64,000 nucleotides of DNA from Lycorma delicatula (GCF_047948215.1 NC_134464.1:4598001-4662000), one strand, 5' to 3'; counted from the first letter of the stretch, positions 34,757 to 48,775 are shown. Notes: generated by a model from the sequence alone, not told the origin. A program made the numbers and translations.

Positions 34757-37321
34757 TTATAAGAATAGATTTCCTCCATAGAGAAATCAAGTGTTTTAGT
34801 TATTGGTTGATTTTCATTGGTTAATTCTTAATTATGAGGTTTAGAGCTGTTTATTAGTGAAAAATGTAGTATTAATGTCTCAGCAATTTCTTTGTTGTTA
34901 TTTAATCACTTTTTTTTAAGAAAAAAGTCTAAATTCAAATTTTCCTGCTACTGATATTATTCACTGCCAGACTCTTTTGATTTAGAACTTTCACTTATTA
35001 TGTAGTTAAAATACATTGACATTAAGCATTTTATAAAATTTTTCGTCAAGACAGCATATAATTTTTTGAAACCATTCATGTTTTCCAATGTCGAATGTTT
35101 TTAAAGATATTGTAAGACTCTTTTCTTTTTTATATCAAGTTTCTACTTCAGGAATCCACAAAGAAACTAATTCAAGTGGAGAGTTATTTTTATGAAATTT
35201 TTCTTAGTTAACATCCTGCAAAGCATTAAATTAACAAATTGTAAACAGATATTTAAATTTTTTATGCAAGTCCTAGAAATCATGTAATAAGTTGAAGAAG
35301 TTACAATAACTAAAAGCATGTTCTCTAATAGGTTAATGATCACATTAAAATATCATCAGTGATATTTGATTTATATTAAAATTATATAAATCATACAGCA
35401 AAAATAAAACAAAATTCATCAAAAGAAATATCTTTCAACTTGTGTGAGGTAAGTTCAATACATTTAATGCGTGTACCTGTATGTAATATGCTTTTCATTA
35501 AGTACTAAAAGTATCGTATTAACTACTGCAATAATAGTATTATAATAGTTAATAGTATTAACTACTGCATAATAAAATAATAAGTAATTGTTTCAGAGTT
35601 TACACAAATGAAAGCATAAGGAAAAAGAATCTATTAATTAGTTAAAGTAAAAGAATAATGATAAATAACAGCCAACAAGGAAATTGTGAAAATAAAAACC
35701 ACATCACAACAACAATAATCAACTTATATTTTAAACAATTAATGATGAATAACTGTTAAACAATTGCATGATGTCAAAATAGCATAATAATAACAATAGA
35801 AATAATAGAAATTATAAAATTATTAATTTAAACTTCCTGCGCAATTTTAATGACAGAAATCATTTTATAATGTTATAAGACAAACAATCGTAAAGAAATA
35901 AAGCAATGGTATTAAATTACACATAAAACAACATGTCTTTTAAAATTTTCCTATAATTATATCACCTAACTGAAAATTAGGTAAATATACTACATACTTT
36001 TATTTGTAAGTAGTAAGTGGATTTAAGTAGATACCGCAAAAAATTTTAAACAGAGTAAGAAAACATTCCAAATCTTACTCATATTTCGCAGTTCAAATCA
36101 ATAACACCTTCATCATAACTGGAGGAAACCTGGTTTATCTGATTTCAGGGGTACAAATAACCTACAAATAACCATAAATCATTAACCTCTTCCTAATAAG
36201 AAATGTACATATCCTAGATCTTAACATCATATCTATCCCAGGTTTGTAAACCCAATAGTTTTTGCTTACTTGGCAATACTAATCTTGCTCATATTGTCAA
36301 GAGGCACCCCAGACTATCTCAATTTCCACTGGACTCACATTATTCAATAGCTAGTCTTCTTCTATTCTGTACAGCACATCTGAAATACTTCATTTTTAAA
36401 ATTCATTTTTCTGGAATACTATTCTAAGCGATAAAAGTTCAAATTTTAAGGCTTAAGCCTAAGGAAGAGTCTGAGAAAAGATTGTAAAATTACAATATGA
36501 TAGTTCCATTACATCTGAAATATCCTTTAAATTCTGGTAGCGTCTGTAAATAGAAGAGTACAAAGGAATAAATACAAAAAACTGAATCGCATAAATCAAT
36601 CAAGTTAAATAACATAGGCTGCAGTTCACTGCACTGTCTGGAAGACACAATGATATCTGCGGCTGCAATGGCCAACGATGAAACAACTGTGGTTTTGAAA
36701 AACGAAAATACAAAACACAACAAATTGACAGACAGAAGAAAGAGAATGAATATTAAACATTAAAAGCACAATCAGAATAGTACTGACTTTCAACAATTCA
36801 CTTAACTGTAGAAAAACAACACCGTACATCAACAATTCTAATATTACTGCAGGTTTTTGGACTCTTTCCCATAATAGCCTGATAAACAGGAGATACTAAC
36901 ATAAAATGATAGCAGCAAAGCTACAATAAGAGCAGTACATCGATTCTTTTTTAACTAAAATTTTTCTAAAATAGATTTCAAAGACAGTGTAAACATAAAT
37001 GGTATATGAAACGCTTTGGTAATATTCTGTAAATCAATAAAAATATAATCTTTTTTTAAACAATTAGTCTCCGTACAGCTCAACATAGTTCTTATTTAGT
37101 CCAACACACTTGTATTTAAGCTTTATGATACTGTTGAAAATGATGTCAACAGTTTTTTTATGCTAATCTCTATCAAAGTCATTTCTGTATCGCTTAGAAG
37201 CAGCAAGTTATACATGCTACATATGGAACATACAGTAAATTTAAAGCGATTCATACAATTTTACATCTGAAATTACTCCAGTAGGCTGGTTCATTGTCGC
37301 GATGAAAAACTTTTTTCTATC
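34757..37321 (+). other. intron 2 spacer, no gene seen
   Basis: AT-rich. Small tandem TTAATAGTATTAACTACTGCA repeats near 35518-35575 are the only local structure I noted. Confidence 0.4.
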
Positions 37322-37325
37322 TTAA

Positions 37326-38128
37326 CCCTTTCCCATCACAATGATCCGCGATTGATTAGCGCTCCGCGAAAATATGTTGGTATCTGATTGCCTCCCTTCA
37401 TATTCTTATGCTACCTTCTTGTGAAAAAAATTTCAAAAAATTACAGTATATTAAAGAGATTTAACAGATTCTGACAAAAAACCCGTTACGATTGGATATT
37501 TTTTATGCCAGTAACAAAATAAAAATTGAAACAGTACAGAAATTATGATAATTTAATTGCAGGATTGTTTTTGCGCATTTCTACCGCGTTTTATATTAGC
37601 GAAATTTTTTTTTTGTTTTTTCTTTATGAAACATAGTTTGCTGATTTTAAAAATAATACTTTCAGGCAAATCGGTTGAAAATTGGGCAAAATATGATAAA
37701 AAACCCATGTCATAAATCATATATGTTAGTAAGTGAAAGTAGATTCAGAAAACTGCGTTTTATAAAAATTCCCACCACTTAAAAGGCTATTCAGATTGAA
37801 AAAAACAATTTTTAATGTATACTGTTATTCATTACGAATCATTATGTGTTTCATATTTACCGATATCTTTTGTCAGAAAAGATATTTTAGACCTCAAGTA
37901 AAAGTGACATATTTATGACCACAACAACCTTATTTTTTGTTTGTGCCGTATAACATAATTTATTATGTGTTTCAATACATCGATATGTTGCTAATATAAT
38001 AAGCTATTTTTGTAAATAATAAATAAATCTGTAACCCTCATAGCAATTATAACACACGAGTCAAATGATTTTGTAACAGCGTTTTAAGACTAACGCAGCC
38101 AGTTTAATGGCTAGATGATCAGAAAAGG
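37326..38128 (-). mobile_element. piggyBac-type MITE, copy 3 (inverted, internally deleted)
   Basis: The complement of copies 1 and 2. It starts at TTAA (37322-37325) with CCCTTTCCCATCACAATG and ends near 38128 with AAAAGG followed by ATAA, a mutated TTAA. About 150 bp found in the other copies is missing, with the junction near 38063 in ACACGAGT|CAAATGATTT. Confidence 0.8.
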
Positions 38129-38132
38129 ATAA

Positions 38133-38540
38133 ATCTTTAGCTCAATCTCATCATTCAATCGATCAACTACTATAATTTTCGGTATATAAGCTGCTCCTTT
38201 GTACAGGACGCACCCCAAAATTTAACATAAGTTTTCAGGGAAAAACAAAATTGAAAGTAAAAGAATAACAATAATTTAAAAATAAAAATACTTAAAAACA
38301 TATTGTAATATCTTTTGAACGGTGCGCTGACCTTTCAGAAACCTGTAAACTCCATGCCACTGCCATCTGAATCTTTTCCCCCATTCATGTCATTGTTATC
38401 ATTGACATTTTTGGTTTCTTCCTCTTCATCAAAATCCATAAACAAAAATGTGTTTCTCATTTCCATCAAGAGCATTACTGATACCGCATTTAAGTAGACT
38501 TAATGAAAATTTTTTTGTCCACATATAACCATGATACCTT
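38133..38540 (+). other. spacer, no gene seen
   Basis: No convincing frame. It could include the degraded end of the adjacent pogo-type transposon. Confidence 0.3.
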
Positions 38541-38544
38541 CATC

Positions 38545-39570
38545 TACTCGCACACCTGTGTGATAGTAGGTCATTTCAGAGCCCCCTTTGTCACCATCCC
38601 AATCATCCATTCGTTCCACTCTTCTCTAATGTACACTTTAAAAAGTTTGTTTAATGCAACATACTGTGGTTGAGATGTTAGTCCTCCAAGAGCAACAGCC
38701 AATTCAGTATCGCACTGTTGGAATTTTTGCTCGATGGATATCAAGTGCAATCGAAACTGATCAAGTACAAGAAAAGCTTTCTTCATTAATAGTGCACCTT
38801 TCCTCCTTCCCCGCACTTTATCAAACCATACTTTCATGCCGTTTTTATCCATCCAATCCTTTTCATGCATGTGCACAATCATACCTGCTTGTATCTTTTT
38901 CTTAGGTCTTCCACCTGAACATTATAATCAGTAGCACCTTAGTACCAACAGCACAACTTGCAATTACTTAAGTGTAGTGTGTTTTTCACGTCACTTGTTT
39001 TCACTGTAATGCTTTTTTCAACTTTCTCAGCAACAAGCCTATTTCAGGACACATTAAACTTGAGCGTGAGTGGTGTTTTGTCCATAATCACTATACGTCC
39101 CATTTCAAAATAATCATTTTTTTGTTGTTGAATCACAAATCTGTGAAAAAAAATGTTATTTTCATATTTTTCAACATTTTCTGACAGGCTCTGATTTTGT
39201 ATGCGTAGTAAGTTATTATGATAATGCGTACATTATGTTTCATGAAATGATAACATCATGATGCTACCTGTTTGAAATCATGAACCTTACGTTCACAGGC
39301 TATTTTAACCGCATGTGCAAATCATTTTTGTTGAAATCTCAATCCCGTTTTGTTGATTTTCATGAACGCATTTCAACACTTCACATTCTACTTCCAGTTG
39401 CTTGGAATAAATTCCATGTTTTACACACTTCTCTTTACACAGTTTGTTCAAAATATCCTTCTTGCCGTGCCATGTTCCAAAATGCCTTTCAGCATCTCTA
39501 TTCACATGTTGCTTTGCGTATTTCAAAACCTCCAACTTATAGATTACGGTATATAAACATCGCCTGTTAG
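38545..39570 (-). pseudogene. pogo/Tigger-type (DDE_1) transposase remnant
   Basis: The leftward frame 38571-38882 has MKVWFDKVRGRRKGALL, KKAFLVLDQFRLHL (the D of the DDE_1 core), QKFQQCDTELAVALGGLTSQ and LNKLFKVYIREEWNEWM. This is the signature end of pogo/Tigger transposases. Further upstream (39305-39535) VLKYAKQHVNRDAERHFGTW and NQQNGIEISTKMI match the N-terminal CENP-B-type DNA-binding region. The intervening sequence is decayed. Confidence 0.75.
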
Positions 39571-40666
39571 TACTTTCCGTGATTAACTAACAATAAACAC
39601 AGTATACATACATTCATAACACAACTCGGTAACTGATTTTTCAGGTAACATCGCTTCACCAGGATTCCCTTACTGACAGCCCATATTGTACGAGAAAATC
39701 ATGTATTGTATTATCTGGCTCGACAAAGTTTTAGGAATATCAAAAGGAGTGGGTGTAACAAAGATCTTGGAAGACAAAAATCAGTGCGCTAGGCTTTAAA
39801 AAAAAAAAAGCACAACGATTTGTATCTTCGATATATAAAATGTACCGCATTTTTAAAGCTTACTTTAAGGGTAAAAAAGTGCATCTGTAAAATATGATAA
39901 TTTATTTAATTCTCTGGTGATGGTTTTTCCTTCTTTAAAATAATCGATTAATAATTCACAGCAGGCATTAAAAAAAACAATAGCCATAGTCATAACCTTT
40001 TCAGTCAATTTAACTACTTTTTTATCCTTGGAAGAGTTCCAGTAACTTCTGCAGATTGTTTTGACTTATTCTTTCGTATCTAATATGAACCGATAAAACC
40101 GTGTTTCATTGAACCGATGCAAAAGTTCATTCAGATTCATTTAAACAGTTTTAAACAACACTTGGAAATGGCCACATGATTACAATTTTATTGATAAATT
40201 TTTCATATTATGTAAACGTTCATTAAGATATTGTGTATACATTCAGTTGAGATCTTGAAAGTGTCAACAGTCACATGTACTTTTATTCAAAGATCGTTCA
40301 AAACATTACCGTGAATTTTTTTATCATTTCTAATGTTACTATCTCATTTTCTAACATGCAGTTTGACTTTTGTGCTTGTGCAAGTTTGAATTCTAAGACG
40401 TCTAGCATTACACTAAAAAAATTAACACTACACAATATTTGTTTTTTCTTTCTGTTTTAATAATTAAAGGTTGTTACACTGAATGGCTGTAACATACCAA
40501 TCGATGGAATACCAAAAGGCTTTGACAGAAATCATGTAAAGCTTAAAACTAGTCAATTGTTATCATATTAGTTATTCATTAATACTGCCACATCTTGCAA
40601 GTCCAGGAGATTATAAAATGCTCCCTAATTTACAAATTTATTAAAAAAATAAATAATAATGGTTAC
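39571..40666 (+). other. intron 2 sequence, no gene seen
   Basis: AT-rich intron next to exon 2. No supported frame. Confidence 0.4.
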
Positions 40667-40860
40667 CTTGATGAATTTCGTCCAGTTGGCTGCGTTCTTC
40701 TCCTTTCAATGTCAAGACCTTCATCTTCTTCCTCTTCAACAATACATTCAGACGTATCATACATATGATGTAATGACATATTAACAAGTTTAACAGTTGT
40801 AAATACAATTGTGACGGCAGTAATATAAGCTCCCCATACATAAACTGTTGATGGAAAATA
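40667..40860 (-). CDS. pcx: pecanex-like protein, exon 2
   Basis: This exon encodes about 65 residues. It starts YFPSTVYVWGAYITAV, which is the continuation of the first membrane region, passes through a second hydrophobic stretch, and ends in an acidic linker (IVEEEEDEGLDIERRR). The acceptor is a pyrimidine tract plus CAG ending at 40861. The donor is AAG|GTAACC at 40667/40666. Its 194 nt leave phase 2, which matches exon 3. The sequence fits the N-terminal membrane region of pecanex proteins. Intron 2 (10.8 kb) separates it from exon 3. Confidence 0.9.
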
Positions 40861-40930
40861 CTGTAAAAGGGAAAAAGTATAAATTAGTTATAAAACGAAT
40901 AAAATGTAAATAAACTATACATAACAAAAA

Positions 40931-41002
40931 ATTAACAATCACATATTTATATATGTGATTGTTAATTTAACAAACTTTCGGCTTTATAGTCGAAAGTTTG
41001 TT
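40931..41002. repeat. two adjacent perfect hairpins
   Basis: Hairpin 1 has 16-bp arms (40931-40946 and 40951-40966) with loop TTAT. Hairpin 2 has 12-bp arms AACAAACTTTCG (40969-40980) and CGAAAGTTTGTT (40991-41002) with a 10-nt loop. They lie just upstream of exon 2 in intron 1. Confidence 0.85.
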
Positions 41003-41214
41003 TGATTGTTTGTACTCGCATCATGCAAAAACCAGCAAACCAATTGCTTTCAATTTGCAGGATACATTTATGTTATCCTAGTGCAGATTTTAAGCCATAT
41101 TTTGAAGCTCTAGTTCCCATGTGGGTGAAGTTGTGAAGTAAAGAAAAAAAATTTAATAAGTTGTGAAGTTTTCCTTGGTAAAGTTCTGTGTACTTTAGTT
41201 ACCATAGTTACAAC

Positions 41215-41475
41215 TATTCTGCCAACCGGGTTGGTCTAGTGATGAACTCGTCATTGCAAATCAGTTGATTTCAAAGTCGAGAGTTCTAAGGTTCAAATCC
41301 TAGTACAGGCAGTTACTTTTATACGGATTTGAATACTAGATCATGAATACAGGTGTTCTTTGGTGGTTGGGCTTCAATTAACCACAGATCTCATTTAAAT
41401 TTATACATATCATCCTCATTCATCCTCTGAAATAATACCTTAAAATGTTTCCGGAGGGTAAACAGAAAAGAAGGT
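41215..41475 (+). mobile_element. tRNA-derived SINE
   Basis: The 5' head has pol III boxes: an A box, GGTTGGTCTAGTGATGAAC (41227), and a B box, GGTTCAAATCC (41291). A body follows with GGTGGTTGGGCTTCAATTAA and CATCATCCTCATTCATCCTC, ending in an A/G-rich tail after GGAGGGTAAACAG. This head-body-tail order is that of a tRNA-type SINE. The body seems familiar from hemipteran genomes, but I cannot confirm this. Confidence 0.8.
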
Positions 41476-41869
41476 GAACTATTCTGACTTTTAAAATTTA
41501 ATTTCTTTTTCAGGTTTCTATAACACCTGAATACTTTAACTTTTATTTACCAGTCTCACAACCATATGGATAACGAACATTAAAAATGGTGGAGTGTAAA
41601 ACTAATGTAAAGAGAATTAATAATTTACAAAAACATAATAAATTAATTTTAAAAAAAGAAAAAATAATGAATGTAAAAGTCCAAAGAAACAAAACTTTAA
41701 TTCCAGTCATTATCTTACTAAAATTAAATTAAGATTTCTGCATAACAACAAAATCCACAATAAAGCATTGACAAAATCAAACTGAATAAAGGAATCCTAG
41801 AAAAATATTACAAGATGAAGTCAATAATATAAAATTTTGAAATCAGTCTGATTTAGAAAATTTAATTTA

Positions 41870-43140
41870 AAATATTACCCAGAAAACCATATTTTAGTCA
41901 AAATAAAAAATTAACTATGAAATCAGTGAATTGAAAATCCTCAAAAAAAACCCGAGAGAAACTTATAAAATGTTCAGAAAAGCTAAAAGAGAATTTGAAA
42001 AATCTATAAAAATAACAGGAGCTTTCTTAGAGATAATTCCAGAGATTTCTACTAAACTTTCAAATAAAAATTAAAAGGATACCAACCTCCAATTGAGGCT
42101 TCAGGAAAAAAATGGAAAATTAGGATTAAATAATAAAGAAACCCATGTTGGAATTTTAACAAATTATTTTGTAACTGCGAGGAACTTAAGAAAAATTAAC
42201 TTTTAAATCCATTAACAAGCATATCCCAAATTCAGAATCTACATCCAAAAAAGAAATCAAAGAAACAATAAATCCCTAAAAAAAAAAAAAATAAAGCTTA
42301 AGTATAAGATTTAATAACCATGGGCTATTAAAACTATCTAAAACAAAATTAAATGATAATTTATCTTCTTAATAATCTGAGAGGAACATTCCCACAAATA
42401 GGAAACCGCCTTAATTCACCCCTTATATAAAGAAGGATGACAATTTTTATATTATAGAGGAGTTTCTCTTCTACAAGTCCCTTTAAAAATTTTATAAAAA
42501 ATCCTCCTTACAGGATCAAAAAAATTCTAGATGAAACTTTAGGATAATATCAAGGAGTATTTAGGAAAAGTAGAATCTGCGCAGAAAAACATTCAATATG
42601 AAAATTATAATTAAGACCATAAAACAACATTGAATTTTTTAAAACATATATGATTTGGTCAGGCAGAAAAACTTTATTTAGTTTCTTAGAATCAAGAACT
42701 GATCCTAAAACCAGAAAATTAACTCAAGAAACTGTGATAGCTACCCATAATGAAGTTAATGGATAAAATATCTTAACTATTTTTTATCAAAACCAAAGTC
42801 AGAAAAGGAGACTGGCTGTCACAGACTCTTTATAACATGATTTAGACAGTAATTTTAAATTAGACAAAATGGAAATGTCCCACAATTCTAGGAATGAAAG
42901 CAAAATAATAAAAATCAACTGTTTAAAAAAAATTTTATCTTTTAAAAGAAACTCAAAAAGTTACAGTGATACTTGAGGAAAACTTTCATCATAGTTTCAG
43001 TTCACTGATGGTGATCATGTAATCTATAGAGCAGAAATCTACCTGATGAAAGAAATCTTTCAATTCTCTAGATCTGGGATTTACAGAGATATGATGACAA
43101 AACTCATAATCCGATCATATAATTAGTAAGAACTTCAATT
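41870..43140 (+). pseudogene. LINE reverse transcriptase remnant
   Basis: A decayed plus-strand RT in changing frames. It has ETYKMFRKAKREFEKSIK, a YRGVSLL-type block near 42450, then LDETLG.YQGVFRKSRICAE with the EYQxGFRxGRS-type motif near 42535, then TYMIWSGRKTLF. Many stops. It may be the same family as 18530-19010. Confidence 0.55.
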
Positions 43141-43389
43141 GCACATACATATAGATTAATTTTTTTTAAAATTACATCACCAGAGACAAAATGCTATGTA
43201 GAAAGCAATTTGTAGGAATATTCTTAATCTGCAATGTTGCTGGCCACATTGTACTGTATTAAGCATATCAGGAAACATAGCAGTTAGTTATATGATAGTG
43301 AGAAACTACCGTCACAGCAGTGTTATAAATAAAATAGAAAATTTTGTTTTAAACCTGAGAAAAAAAGATAGCAAAGACATGTCCACTTG

Positions 43390-44300
43390 ATGAAGAACTT
43401 CTATTCACGCACGATTACTGAAGAAGTTCCACAGTTCAAAAGTGGTAAGAAAACCTTTAAAGTCAAGTCAGTACATCCAACTTCTGTTCATAATGAGGAA
43501 ATCATTGTCAAAGTGAGAGACACAATATCATTTTCAGACTGAAACTGATTGTAGATGATTTTGGTGTTCAGACAATCCATAAAATCCTAGAAGAATTTAT
43601 ACAAAAATAATCTTAGAATAAATAATGCAACACAAAGCCTTCTTCTTGTCCAAATCGTCTTCTAAGTATTCAACAAAAAGGATTTGTGTTGCATTTTTTT
43701 ATCAAAGATATGGCCATTTACAGTACAGAACGTATTTTTAAAATTTCATAGAAATAAAACATTGTTGAATTTGATTTTGGCGTAAGATGAAACGTGATGT
43801 TTTCAGTAAAAATCTACAACTAAACATCAAAGCGATTAATGGATGTCAACAGTCACTAAAAAGCAAGAAATTATGTTTTCTAAAACCAAAGAAATAATAT
43901 TCATATATCTCTATAGCATAACAAGAATTATTCACCATGATGAATTTATCCCTAAGCAATAAACCGTCAGGAAATTTTTGTTTGGGTCTTAGAAAATGGT
44001 TATAGAGAAGGACTTGCACTGTAGATCGAGTAACTGGCATCAGACAGTTACTTCCTGCATGTCAACATGCCAGTCCAACAAACAAAAATATCAAAGCATT
44101 TTTGGCCTGACAAAGATTTTGTGTGTTCAGTTTTCCACACGATTTACCAGACCTGTTTTGGTTACTTCTTAATTCCAAAACTGAAGTTACAACAAGGAGC
44201 AGTTCTTTTACTATAACTGATAGAAAGATGCCCAACAGAAGTTGACAGTAATATTTAAGACTATAATGAAAAATTTACAGAAGGTCTTTATCGATGCAAA
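43390..44300 (+). pseudogene. probable mariner transposase remnant
   Basis: Scattered pieces resemble mariner segments: SVHNEEIIVKVRDTI near 43490, IHHDEFIPK and LHCRSSNWHQTVTSCMSTC near 43940-44060. No inverted ends are seen and the frames are very decayed. Confidence 0.3.
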
Positions 44301-44312
44301 AATGATTTACTT

Positions 44313-44355
44313 TTAACAATGTGCACATTGTTAAACTAACAATGTGCACATTGTT
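44313..44355. repeat. tandem pair of AACAATGTGCACATTGTT palindromes
   Basis: The perfect 18-bp palindrome AACAATGTGCACATTGTT occurs at 44315-44332 and again at 44338-44355. The first extends to 22 bp. Confidence 0.9.
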
Positions 44356-44399
44356 AACTAACTAAGAACACAAACTTGTAAAAATCAAGGGAAAACTGA

Positions 44400-47160
44400 T
44401 AACATTAAAACTGAAATTAATATTAAACTATTGTGTTTTATATTAAAATGAGTAAACTAAATAAAACTAAGGTTGTTATTTAATGTTAGACACCTATTTA
44501 ATGTTATAAATATTCATTATATAAAACATAAATAAATAAAACACACTAAACAATAGTTTTAACTACTTTTTATGAAAAAATATTCAATAAGAGTTAAGTA
44601 ATTCAAGAGTAAATAATGTAAACAGATAGCCAATAAAACCAATATATAAACACTTGATAATGGACAGCTCCAAGAACTGGTGAAAAAATTGTGAAACTAC
44701 AATAAATAAAACTCTAAACAAAGATCTCCACACATTTACAATAGAAAAATATTCCAGTCGGTAGCTATTGTAAATAAGAGCAAATACTGAAATCCTTATG
44801 ATATGCGATCAACCAACTCAACTGAACTAGTCAACATTATTTATTCAAGTATGATAATCTATTATCATTTATTAATTAATAACAATAAATGTCAGACACC
44901 ACATAGCATCTAGCATTTTATGAGAGAAAGTTAAAAACTATCGGGACATTTAATATATCAAAAAGTTAGAAGTCACAGTTTCCAATCTTTATTATGAATA
45001 TAACAAATGTACCAGTCTTTGAGATAAAAGAGACATTTAATTGGCCATTCCCAGAGGTAAACAATACAAAAATATACTCATTACTGAATATTACCTAAAT
45101 TTCAATGATATTTCACATGCTGATGTGAAGAGTATATTCTTTCAGTGAAAATGCTGACGGGAAATTATTTAACTCCTCACTTTCCCTAAAAGTCTGGCAT
45201 GGAGGTATTTTTTAATGTATCTAAAAACAGCCATACCATTATAGGGAGTGAATTATATCTCACAATGTCAAACTACTTATAATGTAGATATAGCAATCGA
45301 CAAATCATTTAACAACATAATATATGCAGTTACTGAATAAAAAAGTACATTACTCTTTTTATTTGATTAGATTATAGACTATTGAATGTTATTAATGTTA
45401 TTTATACAATCACTGACAGACTAAATGAAGGACCTGAATTTGTATACCGGTAAAAGTTTAGATTGCCATATCTAGTTTGAAATGCTTTTCAGAGCCACAC
45501 GATCAAGAAAAGCTATATTAAAAGAATGAAGAAAAACTTGACTTCTTCCACAAGTAAAATCTATATAATTAAAAATTCATTTCCATTCTAGCCCATTAAC
45601 AAACGCAATTCAGAACAGTCTATAACAATCTCTTTTATCATAACATAAACAATAAAAAAGCAATAAAATAATTTTGTTAGTTATATAATTTTTTTATATT
45701 ATAATAAACGTAAACTTAAAACAAATAAGAAAAACATTTTTTAATTAATTTAGAACACAAACACAATGAAAAAGTGAAGATCTATGCAATAAAACACATA
45801 CTCATACGATAAATTATCTCAATTTATATTGTAATTAGATTTATGTATTTGATTACGCACTGATGATGTCATCACAAAGTCCAGATAAAAAATGCCGATT
45901 AACCAACAAAACAAAATAAAATAATGAAATCATAATTACAAACATGTTTTTTTAAAAATACTAGCCAATTATCTTTATTTAAGAAAAAAATGTTAGATCC
46001 CCGAAAATTAAAAAATAAATCAGAACAAAATTAATATGATACCATATTTTATCTATATTCAAAGGCAATTATTTAAAAGGGTGGGAAAATTTTACATAGT
46101 TCATTAGATTATACACCGGATGGATTGCTCTCTAACTTAAAAAATGGATTAAAAACCATTCTCTACCATCTCAGGTAGATGTACTGTTAATGACAGATAG
46201 CATTCCCATTAATGATAATGCCAGTTACTGTCACCCGTAATTTGAAATTAATGGATGTCTGGCTAGAGATAAACAACACAGCAGGATTATTAACTCGATT
46301 TGTCTGCAAAAAAAGATCAAACTATATTGCTCTGCTTTGAAGCATTTAATAAAACGTAATCTGGTCATCATTATTAAATATTTATTACACATATGAGTAT
46401 TCCTATCTGAAACAGATCATCTTTTGCAACGTCTTAAAAAAGTAGAGTGAATTTTTATACACAAAAACATGTTGTTCAAATCATTATCTGGTACTTGTAA
46501 ATATCTATTGTGTTTATCAGTATTTGCTAAATTCAGAACACTCATTCACACTAATGAATGTTCTATTTTTGCAGAAAAAATAGATATACATATTGTTTTT
46601 GTTTATGTGGTCAATTAATTCCATTAAAACCTTTTAATTTTTTTCTTCTTTTATTTACTTAGTAACTTCATGTATTTGCTTTACAATTATTTCATATAAT
46701 TTATTAATCTGGATATTAACTGATTTTAATTTTTTTTTAAATTAATTAAGTAATTCGTTATACTGTTCTGGTGAGAGTTTATGACAGTTTCCCTTTATTT
46801 GTCCAGGCAATTACAAATTTTTTATCAATGAAGTAACATATCCATACTGATGTAAGGTATTATGAATTTAATTTGATGATCTATGCAATCTATTACAATA
46901 TACAAATTTGAATAAAATATTTATAGACTTAAAATAAAACGACAAAACTTTGTTACTGGAAAAATTGAATTTTTCCCACCCATATGCAATAAAAATCTGA
47001 TGTGGACACATGACTTCTATTAAATTACATGTACACATTTTTTTTTTAAATGAAAAGTACATAAAATTTTATTTCATTAATAATTTCTGATTTTTTTTCT
47101 TATTATTGAATTATTATTTATTGTAATTTTTTTTTACAATCGGAGGTAAAAAAAAAAAAA
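44400..47160 (+). other. intron 1 spacer, no gene seen
   Basis: Very AT-rich with poly-A and poly-T runs. No supported frame on either strand. Confidence 0.4.
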
Positions 47161-47336
47161 AAAGTTAAAAAGGTGATAAAGTCTGATTCTAACCAATGTG
47201 CCTGCCCCTTGTAAGATCCAAATATTTCATTAATTAAAATTTTATTTGGCTATAACTCTGGAACCGATGAAAATAAGTACCAATTACAATATATCATTGA
47301 AAAACTCTCAATGAGGGCTTATTGCTTCAGTTAAGA

Positions 47337-47375
47337 AAAAGCCCAAAATCCAAAAAATGTGGATTTTGGGCTTTT
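47337..47375. repeat. 15-bp perfect hairpin
   Basis: The arms AAAAGCCCAAAATCC (47337-47351) and GGATTTTGGGCTTTT (47361-47375) pair perfectly around a 9-nt loop. It lies within a 47170-47700 stretch that looks like an interspersed repeat. Confidence 0.85.
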
Positions 47376-48773
47376 ATGGACACTTTTGGTCCAGTCGATT
47401 GCAATCAAAAGGGGAAGTGTACAACTAGATGTTACAACAGTCCTAAATCCAAATTTCAACATCCTATGACTAATTGTTTTTGAGTTATACAAGATACATA
47501 TGTTCACGCCATTACGTTTGTAAAGTCATAACTAGTCAAAATGGATTCCAGGATGGTCAAAATGGATATTTCAATTAAAATCTGAAATTTTTCATGATCA
47601 CAATAGTTCCTTTACTTAAAAATTACTTTAAAAATGTAAACAGAAAATATTTTGGAATTCGCCTAGTATAGTTACAACAGTCTTTGATTTCTACAAAAAA
47701 TAGCCTGTATGAAATTCCAATTCTTTTTACAATGCATTTATTCAAGAAGCAGCATATGACCAATAACTTTGCTAGTTTTATTTTTTACAAAATCTTTTTT
47801 TTTCAAAATATTTCACAAAAATAACTTAAATGTTAATGTGGCTATATTAATGAAATCAGCTTCACTCCTCAACATGCTAATGATAAAACTAACCTCAGTT
47901 ATCTAAAAATTAAACTATGAACATAATAATTGTAATTAGGGACATTTAGAAAAAAAACCAAAAGAAAATCTGCAATTAGCATTTGGCTTTTTACAGGTTA
48001 AGTCAAGAAGAACTAACACGATTCAAAATGTAATGATTTTTTATTTTAAGACATATTATATAAAATAATATGAAAGAGCAAATCTGCAACATTTTGTTAT
48101 TTATAATTTTAAAATTATTTATTATAAATGTCCTCCTTTCACACTGATGCATTTTTGGAGACCATACACAAAACTGTCCGATTTGAAAAATATCAATATT
48201 GTTAACTGTGTTGCAGTTTTCTCTTTCAGTTCATTTATTTACCTTACTATAATTATACCACAAAGAAATGTATGTCAGTCCTTTTTGATTGATCCTGTAT
48301 AAATTCTGGAGACCCGAGAAATCAATTGTACCCTAATACCGCTTGAAATTGAACATAAAATAAAATTATTAGAAATTAAAATTAAAAAAGGTAATAATAA
48401 AGAAGAATTAGTTTGTATAGTATAATTCTGAACGCTAAACGTTTAAACAATAACAGCAGTTTCCGCAATATTCAACATTCACAAAATGACCCTGGTACTT
48501 ACCCCATTTATTGTGCAGTCGCTAAATGATGACACACAACAAAATATTTTGCTGATATATAAAGACTTCAAAATTTCAGAAAAAACCAAGACAAAAACAA
48601 CAAATTCATAAACTCACTTTTTTCTAATTTAAGGCACCGGCTAATAAATTAATTAGTCTAAAATAATGTTGCAGAATCCAATGGTTTAGATATTAAATAG
48701 ATTTATTTTAACTTTACGTGGAACTTGATGTATACACACATGCATATCAATCTAACCTTCTACTATTTGCATC

Positions 48774-48775
<2 letters not shown>

